From positions 20,850 to 84,849 of the forward strand of contig MNCI01008078.1 of assembly GCA_015680685.1 (NCBI GenBank): 64,000 nucleotides of DNA, read 5' to 3'. Position 1 is the first letter of the stretch. Every line of letters starts with the position of its first letter. Below the pieces are notes generated by a model. The model saw nothing but the letters and a program-made list of their open reading frames with translations. It made no database searches and was not told the origin of the DNA. This DNA is from Gnetum montanum (lineage: Eukaryota > Streptophyta > Gnetopsida > Gnetales > Gnetaceae). Below are positions 22,500 through 34,850 of the stretch, one piece after another. Made by a program: the position numbers and the translations under genes.

Positions 22500-23815
22500 T
22501 AAATGAATAAATGCTTGAGAAAGTAATATGGTTTAATGGCATCCTCACATATATTCTCACTTAAGAGATATCATAAGACTTGGATTTTAGGAAGAAGCAA
22601 AAATTTCTTCATCAAGCTAAATACTTCATGAAAATCAGTAGATATCTTTACAATGTGTGTGCTGATGGCTTGTTTCATTGGTGTGTCCCTAATGAAGTTC
22701 AACTATGTGTTCTCTAGGATGCTCATGAAGGGCCTTGTAGAGGCCACTATGTAAGGAGATGCACAACTATAAAAATTTTGATGGCAAGATACTATTGGCC
22801 TATAATCTTTAGGAATGCCCATTAGTTTATCAAGTGTTGTGAACATTGTCAACATGATGGGGGGATGATCGCTTGCCATGGAAGGTCCTCAATAGTGGAT
22901 TCAATCACTGGAACCTTTCAATATATGGGGCATTGACTTCATGGGTTCCATCACATCCATGTCTAACATGAAAGCATATATTATAGTAGTAGTTGACTAC
23001 TATACAAAATGGGCAAAAGAAGCAGTCGTTACTGATTGTACATCATGCACTACTACCAAATTTATATAAAAAAATATCATGAATAGGTTTGGGGTGCCAC
23101 GTTCACTAATTTATAATAATGGAACTCATTTGATAGGTGCCACATTTAAAAAACTAATGCAATGCTTGGGGGTAGAACATAAATTAACAACACCTTACCA
23201 CCCCCAAGCCAATGGTCAAGCAGAGGTAACCAATTGAGAGATTACAAAATTACTAACATAAACCATTAGCAAATATAGCAAGGACTAGAGTACAAGACTT
23301 AACGATGCTCTCTGGACTTATCGTTCAACTTGGAAACTTCCTATTGGATATTCTCCCTACAAGTTAGTGTATAGGAAACTTCCAATGCTTCTAATTTAGT
23401 CCAAGCTCCATACACTCTCAATGGCTTGTGATCTAAACCTTGACCTAAGTTTAGCATAGAAAGAAATATTGATCAATTCGAACATGATAGACAAAAATCA
23501 CTTAGTGGTTGTATCCTTAAATGAGGTGAATAAGGGATTTAGCAAGCAATGTCCTGACCTTAGAATCAAGAAAGTAAAACTTCACCCAAGAGATAAGGTT
23601 CTTTACTAGAACCCCACACATGTATCCCAAAAGACAAAATTCCAAACATTGTAGGAGGGACTGTATATAATTGATCAAACCTTTCCCTCTAGGGCCACAT
23701 TGATATACAAACCTAATAGCCCAAATAAAAGTAGTTGGTCAATATCCAATAAGTGAAGCCTTTCCTCGAACTAGGATAGGCCAATGTAAATACTGCCTCA
23801 ATGAATGGACACCCC
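22500..23815 (+). pseudogene. E3 integrase
   Basis: The HHCC zinc domain reads HEGPCRGHYV (about 22727-22757) and CEHCQHDGG (about 22838-22865). In the core, the GxDFMG segment (about 22930-22945) and the DNGTHF equivalent (about 23115-23130, first Asp read as Asn) are decayed. The HPQANGQAEVTN block at about 23201-23235 keeps the catalytic Glu. The C-terminus (LWTYRSTWKLPIGYSPY, about 23310-23360) runs to about 23800. Frameshifted and interrupted, so inactive. Confidence 0.85.
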
Positions 23816-25975
23816 CATTCTATTTTTTGGATCTTCCCTCCAACTCAATTGTGGGGGAGATGGCCATCCATGCTAACTATTACCATGGCCTCTTAGTTTT
23901 CCTATCTTTTTGTTTTTTACATTTTTGATTTTACAAATTTTTGATGTTTGAATTTTTCTAATTTTATACCATTTTTAGTACCTTTAAAATTTTTTAATTA
24001 TTTTACACTTTCTTATATATTTTACTTTATTTTTCTTTTTTTTTGTTTAAGTGGTATTTTCTCATTTTTGTTAATAAATTTTCTTTATTATCATTGGACA
24101 CAGTGCCACTATTATTATTTACTTATGATGGTTTGTGCTTAATGTGTGATTGTCAATATTTGATTTTTATTTTTGAATTTTGATGTTTGATGACTTTGAC
24201 ATGGTTTATTTTTCATGGAATAGGCAATGAGTCTATGTAATCCACCCATCTAATTAACTCTATGGTTTTCCTTATTCTAGAAATTTGAGGTCCCTTTTCA
24301 TTAAAGAAACTTTTAACCAATTAATGACCTTGTTAGTTTTGGAATTAGGAAGGATTAAAAGGTTTGTAAAGGGTGTGAATTCAAGGGGACTAAATACTCT
24401 TTATACTCTTCTTCTTGCTTGAGTGCTTGAATGTTTTTTGTAGACTTCTTACCATTCCACATCAACCAATATTAGGAATTCAAATAAGTCATTGCATGGT
24501 GTGGTTCCCATTTCAAAAAAAAAAAGGAAGAAGAAGCAGATGGGAATTCAAAGCACACCACTTTGACATGAATAAGTCCTTACATGGTGTGGTTTCCATT
24601 TCAAAAAAAACAAAAACAAAAACAAAATAATGAGAATTTAAAACACATCCCTTGGACAAATAAATGGGCTACAAGCACTAGTTATGGGACTCGAAAGACA
24701 TACACCTATGCTTGAAAGTCCCCTCTAACTAAGGCCCTCTCTCTTACTTCCTACTTCTTCTTTCTTCTCTTTGTAGAATGGTGGTTGTCTTGTGGGGGTA
24801 ATCTTGTGTCTTGAGTGGGTGGATTAGTCTTAGAGTGGTGATGTGAATTCATTGGAAGTCGATGGTTTTGGTCTAGACTGAGGATGAAACTTCCTATGTC
24901 ATTTTAACCACAAATTGCACAAGGAACTTCTTATGACCTCACTTTGGAACTCCATTCCACCTTCTCTATCATCTATCCATGCTACCATAACTCACCCCAT
25001 TGCTGGGCTCTATGTTATACTCCATGTTTTGGTTTGACGTGTTGGGATTCTCGGGTATATTCTTTTGGGTTATTATTTAACTTATCATGATCATTAAATC
25101 AACTATGAGGCCTATAGACTCTTTATTTGAGGTTATGCAAGGGCGAAAAGGGCATGAGCCTACTATGGGAAGGATCCACTTGTATAGCTCTTGGCTTGAT
25201 TAGTTAAGGTTCCTTACCTTTGATATCACTAAAATCCTATCTTTCACATTTTTCATTGCGTAAACCACTTAGTACTCCTTAATCTCTCATTGCATTCATT
25301 CATTAAATTAAATTTTTTTTATTTTTTCAAATTTATGAATGTCAATGCCCTCTTCTCATGATTTCATACTATTCTTTGTCTTCTAAGCTTTCATTTGATC
25401 CCAATTTCATCAAAAAATTCCTTGTATTTTGAAAGTTTGACCAAAGTCAATGGTGATCAATAGCTACATCGATGAGGCCTTGTTGACACAGTGCAAAAAT
25501 ACTATATATCACACTAAAAACTTTGAAATTTTTTGCAAATTTCTCATAACACAGGGAATTTTTACAATTTTTCAAAGCCTAAAACGTTCTAGAGCTCATA
25601 ACTTCCCAACCATTTGTCCAAATTACTCCATTTTTCGATCCTGCACTTATTAGAGGTAAGATCTTTATTATGGGGGCTACAAATCTTAAGGTTTTCGATG
25701 AAAAATTAATGAAATTTTTTGGAAATTTTCCTAACTCCCCCAAAGGGTTAATAACCTTAACCACATATAAACATAAAATTTTTCCCATGTTAACCCTTCA
25801 AACAATCTCTAGGATGAATTATTCATAATAACACATAAAATAAATAATAACTAGGTTAATTAAATCAACCATAATTACAACTTAGCCAAGTGTAACTATC
25901 CTTAAGAGTTAAGGTATCCAAATTATTTTAAGGTTACACAATGATTGCTAATCCATGGTCTTATTGTGATTACAG
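23816..25975 (+). other. E3 non-coding tract between integrase and aORF
   Basis: Homologous to the E2 tract at 12571-14561 up to about 25330. It has the GTGGGGGAGATGGCC purine tract at 23851, a T-rich run (23900-24080) and the 'gggctacaagcactagtta' block at about 24665. The last 640 bases (25330-25975) are absent from E2. They end in TTGTGATTACAG just before the aORF start, which looks like a 3' splice site. Confidence 0.7.
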
Positions 25976-28803
25976 ATGGCACCCAAACAAAAATGTATAC
26001 AAGAAGAAAAACCCTTATAGCCAAGAGAGAAATGACCTAGAGCTAGAAGAGGCTAGCAAGAACAAGGCTAAGAACTACTAGAGATGACCCATGCAACGGG
26101 ACCTCTTTGAGAGGAGCCTGAAGTGGAGTCTGTTTAATAGATTCTAGAGAAAGAAGTGCCTATAGAATAATCCCAACAAGAAGAAGTGCCTAGAACTGTG
26201 ACAAGGCTTGAAGTCACTTTGACTCAAACCTGCCTAGACATCGTCAAGTCTCGAGAAATCCAAAGATTAGTTCTTTAAGAGATAAACTTTGGGCCATTTT
26301 TGGAGAAAGCTCCAAATGATGTCAAGACAAAATTGCAAGCCTCTCCCATGTGGCCAATCATCATGTCTAGTGGAGAATGTACATGGGAGAGACCTATCTC
26401 TTCTGGAGTAGTTGAAGGCTAGGGTCATCATAAAAATTAAAGACATTCAAGTGTGCTACTTGATGGAGGCTATTGCATAAGCACTAGGGTTGCCAAACAT
26501 TGGAACACAGTTGGCAGAGATATCAAGAAAAGGTGATCCTAAGGCAAAAAGGGAATGGACCCTACAATGCTACAAGGTGGACCATAAGGAGTATGGTGCA
26601 CTCACACTAGCAAAGTAGATTTATTTTAAGATTGTGGCCTATCACCTCAATTCAATAGTGAAACCAAGGAAGGTGACTGCTTTCTCCGCCTGAGCATGCA
26701 TTGCTCTAAGTGGAAAATTTCTCATTAACCTTATATAGTTGATATATTTGAAGATCAAGAAGCACTTCAAGGAGAATTAATGTGAAAGGAAGACCCTGCC
26801 TTTTCCATGCCTCATTAGAAAACTTTACAAGAGGATAGGCATTTTTTGCTATTCTAATGATACTCTCAAGCATGCTCCCTTGCCCTCATGGGTAGAAATC
26901 ATGAAAGACAAGATGGCAACAACCGCTCAAGAAGAGGAGATACTAGTAGCACCATCCACTCAAGAGACAACATCAAAGGCCCACATAGTCCTTAAGCATG
27001 TGCATCAAATCTAAGAATAGCTCTTGAGTAAACAAGAGCAACAAGCAAGAATGAGTGGGGTGGATCCATCTGCATCGCAGCCAATAGCAAGTCATCTTAA
27101 TGAGGTGGCCCAAACAATTAGCCAGATGAAGAGGGTTGGTCCTATTTTCTCTACTCAAAGAAAGTAGCTAACTTTAAGGTTGAATCCCAATGCTCAAGAG
27201 GTAACGATGTTACTACCAACACACCATCTATTCCCAGAAATCTCTAGGAATGTCGCCACTTTCTTAGGAAGGTTAGAGGAAGGTGAAGAGGCAACTATCT
27301 TGGTGATGTAGCATCAAGGGTAGGAGACAGTAGCAAAATTGGTAGCTAACTGTGTAGCTAAAGCATTGAATTCACCCACGGTGCCTATACTAGACATATC
27401 TGCACTTCAAGAAATGCAGACGTCCACAACCATGATCAAAAGAAAATTGAATGTAGCCCAACATGAATAGTTGCTAGAACGACTAGTAGAAACCAGGCAA
27501 CCGACTCCAGCCATCTTTAATCTCCTAAAGAAGATCACTACAACCTAGTTAGAATTGTTGAATGCAAGGGGCAGATGCATCATTTTGGAGGAACAACTAG
27601 AAACAGCCCAAGAGTGAAATCAACACTTGGCTATGGAGGTTGCTGAACTTTATGTCTAAATTGCAGAATAAGTAATCCTCGGCCTAACAATTCAAGAGAT
27701 GAAGCTATCAAATAGCTTCAAGAGTAATTTCGAAAGGCTAAGGAAGAAGTAGTAATGGCCATCTTCAAGTAGTCCATAGCAAAAGCTAAAATGTATTCCA
27801 TCAAAAAGGACTTGAATTAGATGCACCAAGAGAATGAAGCATTGACCATGAAAAATCATCATCTACAAAATGTTGATGTTTAGAGAGATCAAATGCAAGA
27901 ATTCATTCATCAATAGTAGGAGTAGCTTGCCAAAGTCAACATTGAATTGAGAAAATTGGCCACATAGAATTGCAATCTATCCATGAAGGAGGTATGCACC
28001 TTGTGCCGAAATTCTACCATTGAGATCACTACCTGGAAGAATGAAGCCCTCAAATTTAAAAAAGTAAAGAATCACTACAAGGACTAGGTTGGATTTCAAA
28101 AATAAGTAAATGAAAAATAAATTTAGATGGAAAAGGTAAAATAAATGAAGCCCTCTAGCAACTCTAGCAAGGAAGAGAGATGTGGCAACCCATCCTTGAT
28201 GGGATCAATGATTACAACAAAGTAGAGATCCACTTGAAGGAGTTGCAAATTGAGGAAATGATAGAGTACATGGAGTTGGCCAATATCTATTACACAAACT
28301 TAGCAATGCTAACAACCAGATGACCATGGTTAGAATTGTAGAAACATGTGGCTAGCTCGTATTTTCTATACAAAGCTGAGTTCAAGCACCACAAGGACAC
28401 CAAGAAAAAGCTTGAGACTACAAATGTTGAACTCGAAGTTCTTAGAGGGTGATTCAGAGATCAATGATCTATCACTAAGAACCTAGCTAGATGAATGAAT
28501 GACTACTAAGAGCTAAAGGACGTAATCAGGGAATTTGACATTAAACATAAATAGTTTGCTACCTAGTTTGTCAATGTCAAGAAGTTGTTTCCAACAATTT
28601 CATGTCCTTGGGATGTGCCTGTTCTAACCCACATTGGAAAATTTTTGTGGATGGTGCATGATCCTAGGAGTAAGGAGGAGAAAATGAAAGCACTGTTGGA
28701 TGCTTTCTACCTTCCGCTTGAAGTTGTAACAGTAGCAGGACAACTACAGCCACCTCAACCACCACTAGTGTGTGAAGCCAATGAAGGTATCTCAGAGCCC
28801 TAA
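25976..28803 (+). pseudogene. E3 aORF, extra ORF downstream of integrase
   Basis: About 940 codons from the ATG at 25976 (MAPKQK start) to the TAA at 28801, with stops and shifts. Segment 1 (about 25976-26230) is basic and acidic. Segment 2 (about 26230-26920) includes a conserved-looking core: a YHLNSIVKPRKV stretch, a helix, and LPFPCLIRKLYKRIGI near 26795-26850. This pattern resembles the 'putative plant transposon protein' domain often found in plant retrotransposons. Segment 3 (about 27100-28560) is a long Glu/Gln/Lys/Leu coiled coil. Segment 4 (28585-28803, open) holds the CPWDVPVLTHIGKFLWMVHD module shared with E1 and E4. No signal peptide or membrane helix is visible, so env-like function is not supported. 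The upstream AG suggests a spliced subgenomic mRNA. The domain name is from memory and not searched. Confidence 0.65.
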
Positions 28804-29079
28804 GAACCACCACCACCTAGGACCATTTGATCTTCTCCAATAAGCTTCACATCATCAAGGAATGTGTTGTTCAATTTTTTGAAGAGTTGAATCATGGTGT
28901 TCAATTTTGTGTCTTGAACACCTTCATTTTTTATAATGTGTTGATCTGTACACCTGGGCACTCCATTTTTTGTCAAGTCAGTTAGTTTGTTTTGTTGAAG
29001 AAAAGTCAATCAATAATTCCATACCTTCCCAATTTTGTAATAGAACTTGAGGATGATGTCTAATTCAATCGTGGGAGTA
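28804..29079 (+). other. E3 3' untranslated region and PPT
   Basis: Short tract shared with E1 and E2, including the 'ccataccttccca' block at about 29018. It ends in the PPT-like TCGTGGGAGTA at 29069-29079, next to the 3' LTR. Confidence 0.7.
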
Positions 29080-30025
29080 TGATGAGTCATTATTGGTTGG
29101 CTGTGTCAACGAGGCCTCATCGACATAGTCGACCATGTTGACAAGGAGTCATCGATGAGGCCCCATCAATGCATCTTATCATACATTGATGAGATGCCCT
29201 TGACGCAATGTCTATTTGTTGCCTATAAATACGCACCTACCAACTACATTTATGGTAATATAGATTTTAGTAGTAGTAAAGCTCCTGCATTTTTTCCATT
29301 CGAAAGTTAGAATTTTTTCCTTGAGTGCTTGTAGTAGGAGTCATGGAGTCTATAGATCTTTATTCAAGCATTATTGTACATGATCATGATAGTGTGTGCA
29401 GCAATAAAGATGAGCTTTCCGATAAACCTTGTAGCACATTGGATAGATTAGTTATTTTATTCATGCATTTATTGTTTTCAAATATTTACTAAATGCTTTC
29501 AATTAGTTATTAAATATTTTCCAATGATTATGTTAATGAGGCAATTAAGCAAGATAGAATACACACATAAGTAAGACCACTTCAAGCATAACATGTATTC
29601 ACTTGGTAATGGCAGCAGCATTATTGCTTGGTATGCCCAGTAGCATAGCGCTTGGTTGCCCAACAATGGATATGTGGGTTCAGGACATGTACGGAAAGTG
29701 GGAGAAGATACTTATGTTAGGATTAGTAAAATGATCAGTTGATTTGTTAATTTAGATTAGTTAATCAAATCCCTTTCTATTCACAATTTAAGCACCCAAC
29801 TATAAAACATAAAAATGATAAAAATCGAATGCCTCAATTATGCTTAACCATACCAATGAACATCACAAGTGTAATTGGGAAGACAATGATTGACCTTAAG
29901 GCTAGATTCACTTCCTAAAAGGGCTAGTGCACTGGAAATAATAAAGTCCATGGAATTGGACTGGATTGCTCATGAACACTTTGTGATTCATATGGTTGGG
30001 TGTAGGGGTACCTTGCCACTCATCA
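29080..30025 (+). repeat. E3 3' LTR
   Basis: 946 bases, the same length as the 5' copy. The U3 palindromes are at 29100-29205, with GTCAACGAGGCCTCATCGAC the clearest. TATAAATA is at about 29224. The end is CTCATCA at 30025, followed by the TSD GAGAT. Confidence 0.93.
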
Positions 30026-30030
30026 GAGAT

Positions 30031-30560
30031 TAATTTCATTTGGAACATAAGCTAGTTTTTTATTTGTAGAAATCTTAGGTTATAGTTATGAATAGTTTTT
30101 CTAAGTAATTTTCTTGATGTAGTGAAGTTACTAGAGACTAGAGAAAGACTAGTAAATTTATCAAACTAAATCATGAATTTGTTTTTAAAGTTTAGCCATA
30201 TGTTAATAAAAGAATTTGGAAGCATAAGAAATCATTGAGTTACTTTATCCTAAAATGTTATAATAAAAGATCTAAATGCAACATTATTGGTGACATTATA
30301 AATACTTAATGAAGTTTCAAAATATTCAAGATGTTATCATGTATGGCTTTAGGTAGGGTCAAATAAAAGGTTGATATTTTGTAATGGTTCAAAAATGGTC
30401 AAGAAATTCACAAAATTAGAAGGGTTATTATCCAAAAGAGCAAAAGGTGAATTAGTTGTCATCTTGATTCTAGTTTTCTTAAGAATATAAGTAGGAAAAT
30501 AAGAAGCTAGCTCTATTTATCAATTAAATCAATGGATACTTGATCAATTCAAAGTAAGGG
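30031..30560 (-). pseudogene. R0, gag remnant of the older minus-strand element
   Basis: Reading leftward on the minus strand, about 30440-30130 shows the plant retrotransposon Gag pattern. There is a FVNFLTIFEPLQNINLLFDP start, then alternating hydrophobic helices including NNVAFRSFIITF, and FLMLPNSFINIWLNFKNKFM (normally W-F-x2-L-P-x2-S-I-x2-F-x2-L). The frame then runs into the E3 insertion site. When the GAGAT duplication is counted once, one frame stays open from about 30070 across E3 into 16611-16490. This supports R0 having been interrupted by E3. There are several stops, and the stretch is strongly AT-rich. Confidence 0.55.
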
Positions 30561-33500
30561 AAAAGGCTTTCCTAAGAAACAAGCTATGGGAACTTCCCTT
30601 GTTCATAAAACAAAGAAAACATAAAATGTGAGATGCTAGTAAACCTTAAAATCAAATTTGACATAAAATAAAATAAAACTAGAAAAGAACTAGAATTTTT
30701 GAAAAGTAGATGTAAAACATCATATAAAGATGACAAAACCACCTTAAAAAAACCTATGCTAAGATAAGGACCACCAAAAAAAGGAATTTTATTTATAAAA
30801 AAAAAACATCCTCCTTCTAGTACAAGAAAAATGGGTGTTAATACATAAATGTTGGTCATAGATCAACATAGCTCTTACAACTCATTTAGAAGACTATCAT
30901 CTATGACACCTTTCATCTGGGTATGGAAATCTAGGAATAGTCTTAACTAATATAATAGATGTGATATTTTTAATTATCATTATTAAAATATTTAGGTTCC
31001 AAATGCAGTTAATCTTAGACATGATATGAAACACAGAATATAATTAGTATAAATTAGTATATGGTAAATTAAAATTCAAAATTGAAATAAATTGCATATG
31101 CTCAAATAGAGAAAAGTAGAGGTATGAACATTAAATGAAAGTAAGAAAATGAAAGGTAAATTAAAATGCTTTAGAGAATAAATAGATAAGATCAAATTTA
31201 AGATAGAAATACTTTGAAAAATAAAATGTAAGTTTAGATTGAATAAGAATAGAATTCACAACTTACAACTTTAGAAAATACAAATTATGGAATAAATAAC
31301 AAATCTAAATAAGTTTTAAAATTGAAAGAGGTAAACATACACATGTTTTTTAAAAGAAAATGATATGAGAACTTAACTATGGGTTAAGTCTTTGGTCTTG
31401 ATTNAGCAAGGAAATTTGAAATCAAATGCATTACCAAAAGGAAATTTGTAAAACAAGTAAAATTGAAGTTGCAAAATAAGGTNTATCATTGCATTAGGAA
31501 TGCTGGATCACCGATAAGTCAACAAAAAATTATTTGTTGAGATACAACTCATAGTTTANCTTTTAAAATAGTGTGAAATAGAATATCATCAATGGATCAA
31601 AACCACTTTAATGTTAAAACACNCCAGGAAAGAGATAGGAATATGGAAAGATAAAACGTTGGCTTTATGAGGATGAGTTAATCGCTTTGGGCTATGTACA
31701 TTCATAAATTTAGATGTAGTGCAACAAATATTTTATGGAAAAAAATAAAATAAATAATTTTAATTTTTATTATCATTAATCTCCTACTATTGCAAAAAAT
31801 ATAAAAAATTAAAATAAAAAAATGATTTAATATTTTCCTTTTGGTTTTACTACATCAACTATCATAACTATAGCATTAATTGTGAAAATAATTTAACTAC
31901 TTTTGCACCTATGTATCTATAAAGATGAAAGCTAGCTATTTATTTTACACTATTTGAAGGAGTAAGACCAAATAATTTGAGACTAAGAGTCCAAAATATT
32001 AGCAAGGAAATTTGAAATCAAATGCATTACCAAAAGGAAATTTGTAAAACAAGTAAAATTGAAGTTGCAAAATAAGGTAAATACATGCACAATCTTCATG
32101 GTTAAGAAAACATAATGCACTTAATCAAAACATTTGTGGGACCATGCTTTTAAAATAGTGTGAAATAGAATATCATCAATGGATCAAAACCACTTTAATG
32201 TTAAAACACCTTCCAACACTAAATCCAAATATTATGAAAAGATAATTAATTTGCTAGAAAATGAGAAAACTAGCTATCTTCAACTATTTAAAGAGATGAT
32301 TACAATAGGGTTTCTAAACCTCACAAAACATCTAAAACTTCACTGAAACACTCAAACAATGCTACAGAGCATGAGGATCTACAACCACATAATAGTTGTT
32401 CTCAATGCAAGATACAGCAGATAGAGAGACTCTCCCATGACTTGAGACTGAGAGCTTAATTCATAAACAAGACTAGAACACACAAGCCAACACATGACAT
32501 AATCGACCTTGAAGATACAACTACATATGCACTTACTCAATGTGCTCTCTCACACTCTTGCCTAAGCTCAACACATGAACTTACATGAAATCTCACCTTA
32601 CATACTCTACAAGCATGAAACACAATCCATATTCATTAATAAAATAAGATAGAAATCCTAAGAAACCTTCCACAAACTCAACTTGGAGTTTCTATGCTAT
32701 TTTCATCTTTTTCCACCTTCTCTTAGTTGTTTCTGGAATTGAAATAGGAAATTCCAAAAGTTTTCCTACTCATTTGGATTGTTAATAGTTCTTTGGGATG
32801 TCTTTCAACATTGAACACCATGCAAGATGGACATATATTACCTTCAAACACTAGTCCTCCTCCTCATCCTCAAGCTTCTAAAGTAAACAGAAATTTGTGA
32901 TATCACCTAGATGAGTTATTTGAAGTACACATGATAAGTAGAAAAAAATTACCAATGATCCTATGAGTCAACACAACCTAGATCCTATTCCTTATAACAA
33001 ATTAGAAAATCCTATAAGATATGATACATAATTGTAGTGCATCTTACAAATTTTCAAAGGATACTATCACTTGATACATTCTCAAATAAAGCTTTATTTT
33101 ATTATGAAAACTTTATTATGAATGATTTTTGTTGGCTAGTTTTTCTATCCACATATCTAAATATAAGAAGGGATATACATTTATCTTTAGATGATGCATA
33201 TTATGTTATAGAGTTTAATGGTTTTCTTATAATTAACCTCACAATTATAATCAAATATTACTCATATGCCAACAATTTATTCATAAGATTGAAAAATGTA
33301 AAGCCAACTCTAAGATTACCAAGCCTCATGTAACAAATGGAAGATGTTGTAATAATATTAATGCCACTAAATTTCATGTTTTTAATCTTTAAAAAAAATT
33401 TCTCATTAGAAAAAAACATTGCTACATAGGTTAAAGGGTTTGGGTTGCACAAAATAAGAATGCATGTAGTGTCTACATTTACAACCTTTTCACCTTTTTT

Positions 33501-33780
33501 GGGTAAATGTTTTTTGAGAAATAAGTGCAAAAATTAATGTATCCTATTTTGAAAAATTAGAGAAACTATGGTAACCCATTATGATATGATGATACTTATT
33601 GTATATATTGAAACTGAAGTTCTTTTTTTACATTCCTAGACTCTTAAGGGGTGTTAAACCCCAAAAATACAATTATATTAAGAATAAAGAACATAGTACA
33701 TTATCATACCCCATAAATAATAAAAAAAATCCAAGATTAACAAAGTAAAACAAAAGGTCTAATAATTTTGGGTAGCTCTT
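30561..33780. other. AT-rich sequence without recognisable gene
   Basis: No reliable coding signal on either strand. Open frames up to 98 codons (for example 33037-33333 plus and 30584-30859 minus) show no domain. It may contain the 5' region and LTR of R0, but no LTR boundary or PBS is clear. The part at 31404-31623 is affected by scaffold joins. Confidence 0.5.
31404..31623. other. misjoined duplicate contig pieces bounded by single Ns
   Basis: Single Ns lie at 31404, 31483, 31559 and 31623. Bases 31405-31482 (78 bases) are identical to 32001-32078, and 31560-31622 (63 bases) are identical to 32147-32209, in the same order. Perfect identity in otherwise old DNA, exactly bounded by Ns, points to assembly overlap fragments and not to biological duplication. 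Confidence 0.85.
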
Positions 33781-33799
33781 ATAGGTTTTCATAGACATT

Positions 33800-34300
33800 A
33801 CTACATCAACATTGTTTAGTTGGCTACACCCCTATTATGTATTAAAAAAAATGCTTATAAATATAAATGACTTGTTTTGTTTATGTATTGTTTAGTGATT
33901 AGTGTACCAAAGCTATTGTAGGTTTTTTTCCATAGAAGTTCCAAATTATCATTGAGTGCCTACAACATGAACTAAGTTGATTTTCTAGAATCTTATTCAA
34001 GTGATTATATAACTGAATATATTTTCATAATGGCAATAAGATTAAAATTAATTTATCTTCAATGCAAAACTTGGCCTAACTTAATGGTTCCTTTAACTAG
34101 AATATATTTTTATTGCTTATTTAATTTGAATGAACTTAGTTAAATATTTTACTTTTTATTACATCTTAATTATATCACTTCAGTATGACTAGCTTTAAGC
34201 ATAAACATGATTATTATTTAGTACTCCCAATAGTATTGTAACACCACATGAAATAGGATTAGGTTTAAAAGACATTACTTTACATAAAAACTAAAAAGTA
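33800..34300 (+). repeat. very diverged LTR relic of the same family
   Basis: Features appear in LTR order: 'cttataaatata' (TATA, about 33855), a 'gagtgcctac' block (about 33953), 'tcttattcaagtgatta' (about 33990), 'atggcaataagatt' (about 34029), 'tagctttaagcataa' (about 34189) and 'tagtactcccaatag' (about 34217). These correspond to the R/U5 signatures of the E3 LTR. Ends are not clear and no U3 palindrome is visible. Confidence 0.45.
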
Positions 34301-34845
34301 CAAAAATGAAAACATTGCTTAATAAAAATTGAAAAGATTCCAAGAAAATTGAATGGACAAACTAGTAGGCACCCATTAGAGAAAAGGTGCATAGGAACAA
34401 GAAATATGTAACAAAAAGAAAAAAATGTCATAAAAGAATGTAATGATAGTAGCCCCATGCATACAAAACCTAATTGTACCCTAATCAAAGTAGAATGATC
34501 CCTATTGCCAGCCAAAGATAACAAAATAGTGAAAAATTAATAGTTGAAATCAACTACAGAATTAAATATAAATGTTCTTATATTACAAATGCATCCAAAA
34601 AAGATATTAGTTTCTAACATTGAATAAAAATTATCAAATTTCAATGACTAATATATAATCAACGCAACATAAATAAAGCTCATATCAAAGTTAGTTTTGC
34701 ATCAAACATAGGTAAAACACCATACAAATTCTATCATGAAGTACAAGTATATAAATCCCAGATGATCATTATAGCATAGAATTAAACAACTTCGCTAGAA
34801 ATATAAGAGAAAAATCTATTGAAGGTCTAAAACATGAATTTAATC
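34301..34845. other. AT-rich flank left of R3
   Basis: Nothing recognised. The 77-codon minus frame at 34291-34524 has no domain. Confidence 0.4.
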
Positions 34846-34850
34846 ATCAG

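Larger units (their letters stand above)
16617..30025 (+). mobile_element. E3, 13.4 kb Ty3/gypsy element with aORF, TSD GAGAT
   Basis: Two LTRs of exactly 946 bases (16617-17562 and 29080-30025) and a perfect 5-base duplication GAGAT (16612-16616 and 30026-30030) define the element. Order is PBS, gag, protease, RT, RNase H, integrase, a 2.1 kb non-coding tract, aORF (25976-28803), PPT, 3' LTR. It is longer than E2 mainly because of the aORF. The two LTRs differ at many positions, mostly transitions, so insertion is old. It lies inside minus-strand R0 sequence. Confidence 0.94.

Noticed and set aside
25976-28803. aORF as a true envelope gene
   Set aside because: Position is right for the env-like ORF of Athila-type elements, but no signal peptide, transmembrane helix or Cys pattern is visible. 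The coiled coil alone is not enough.
33037-33333. 98-codon plus-strand ORF as a gene
   Set aside because: AT-rich, no domain, overlapped by an open frame on the other strand, and no supporting context.
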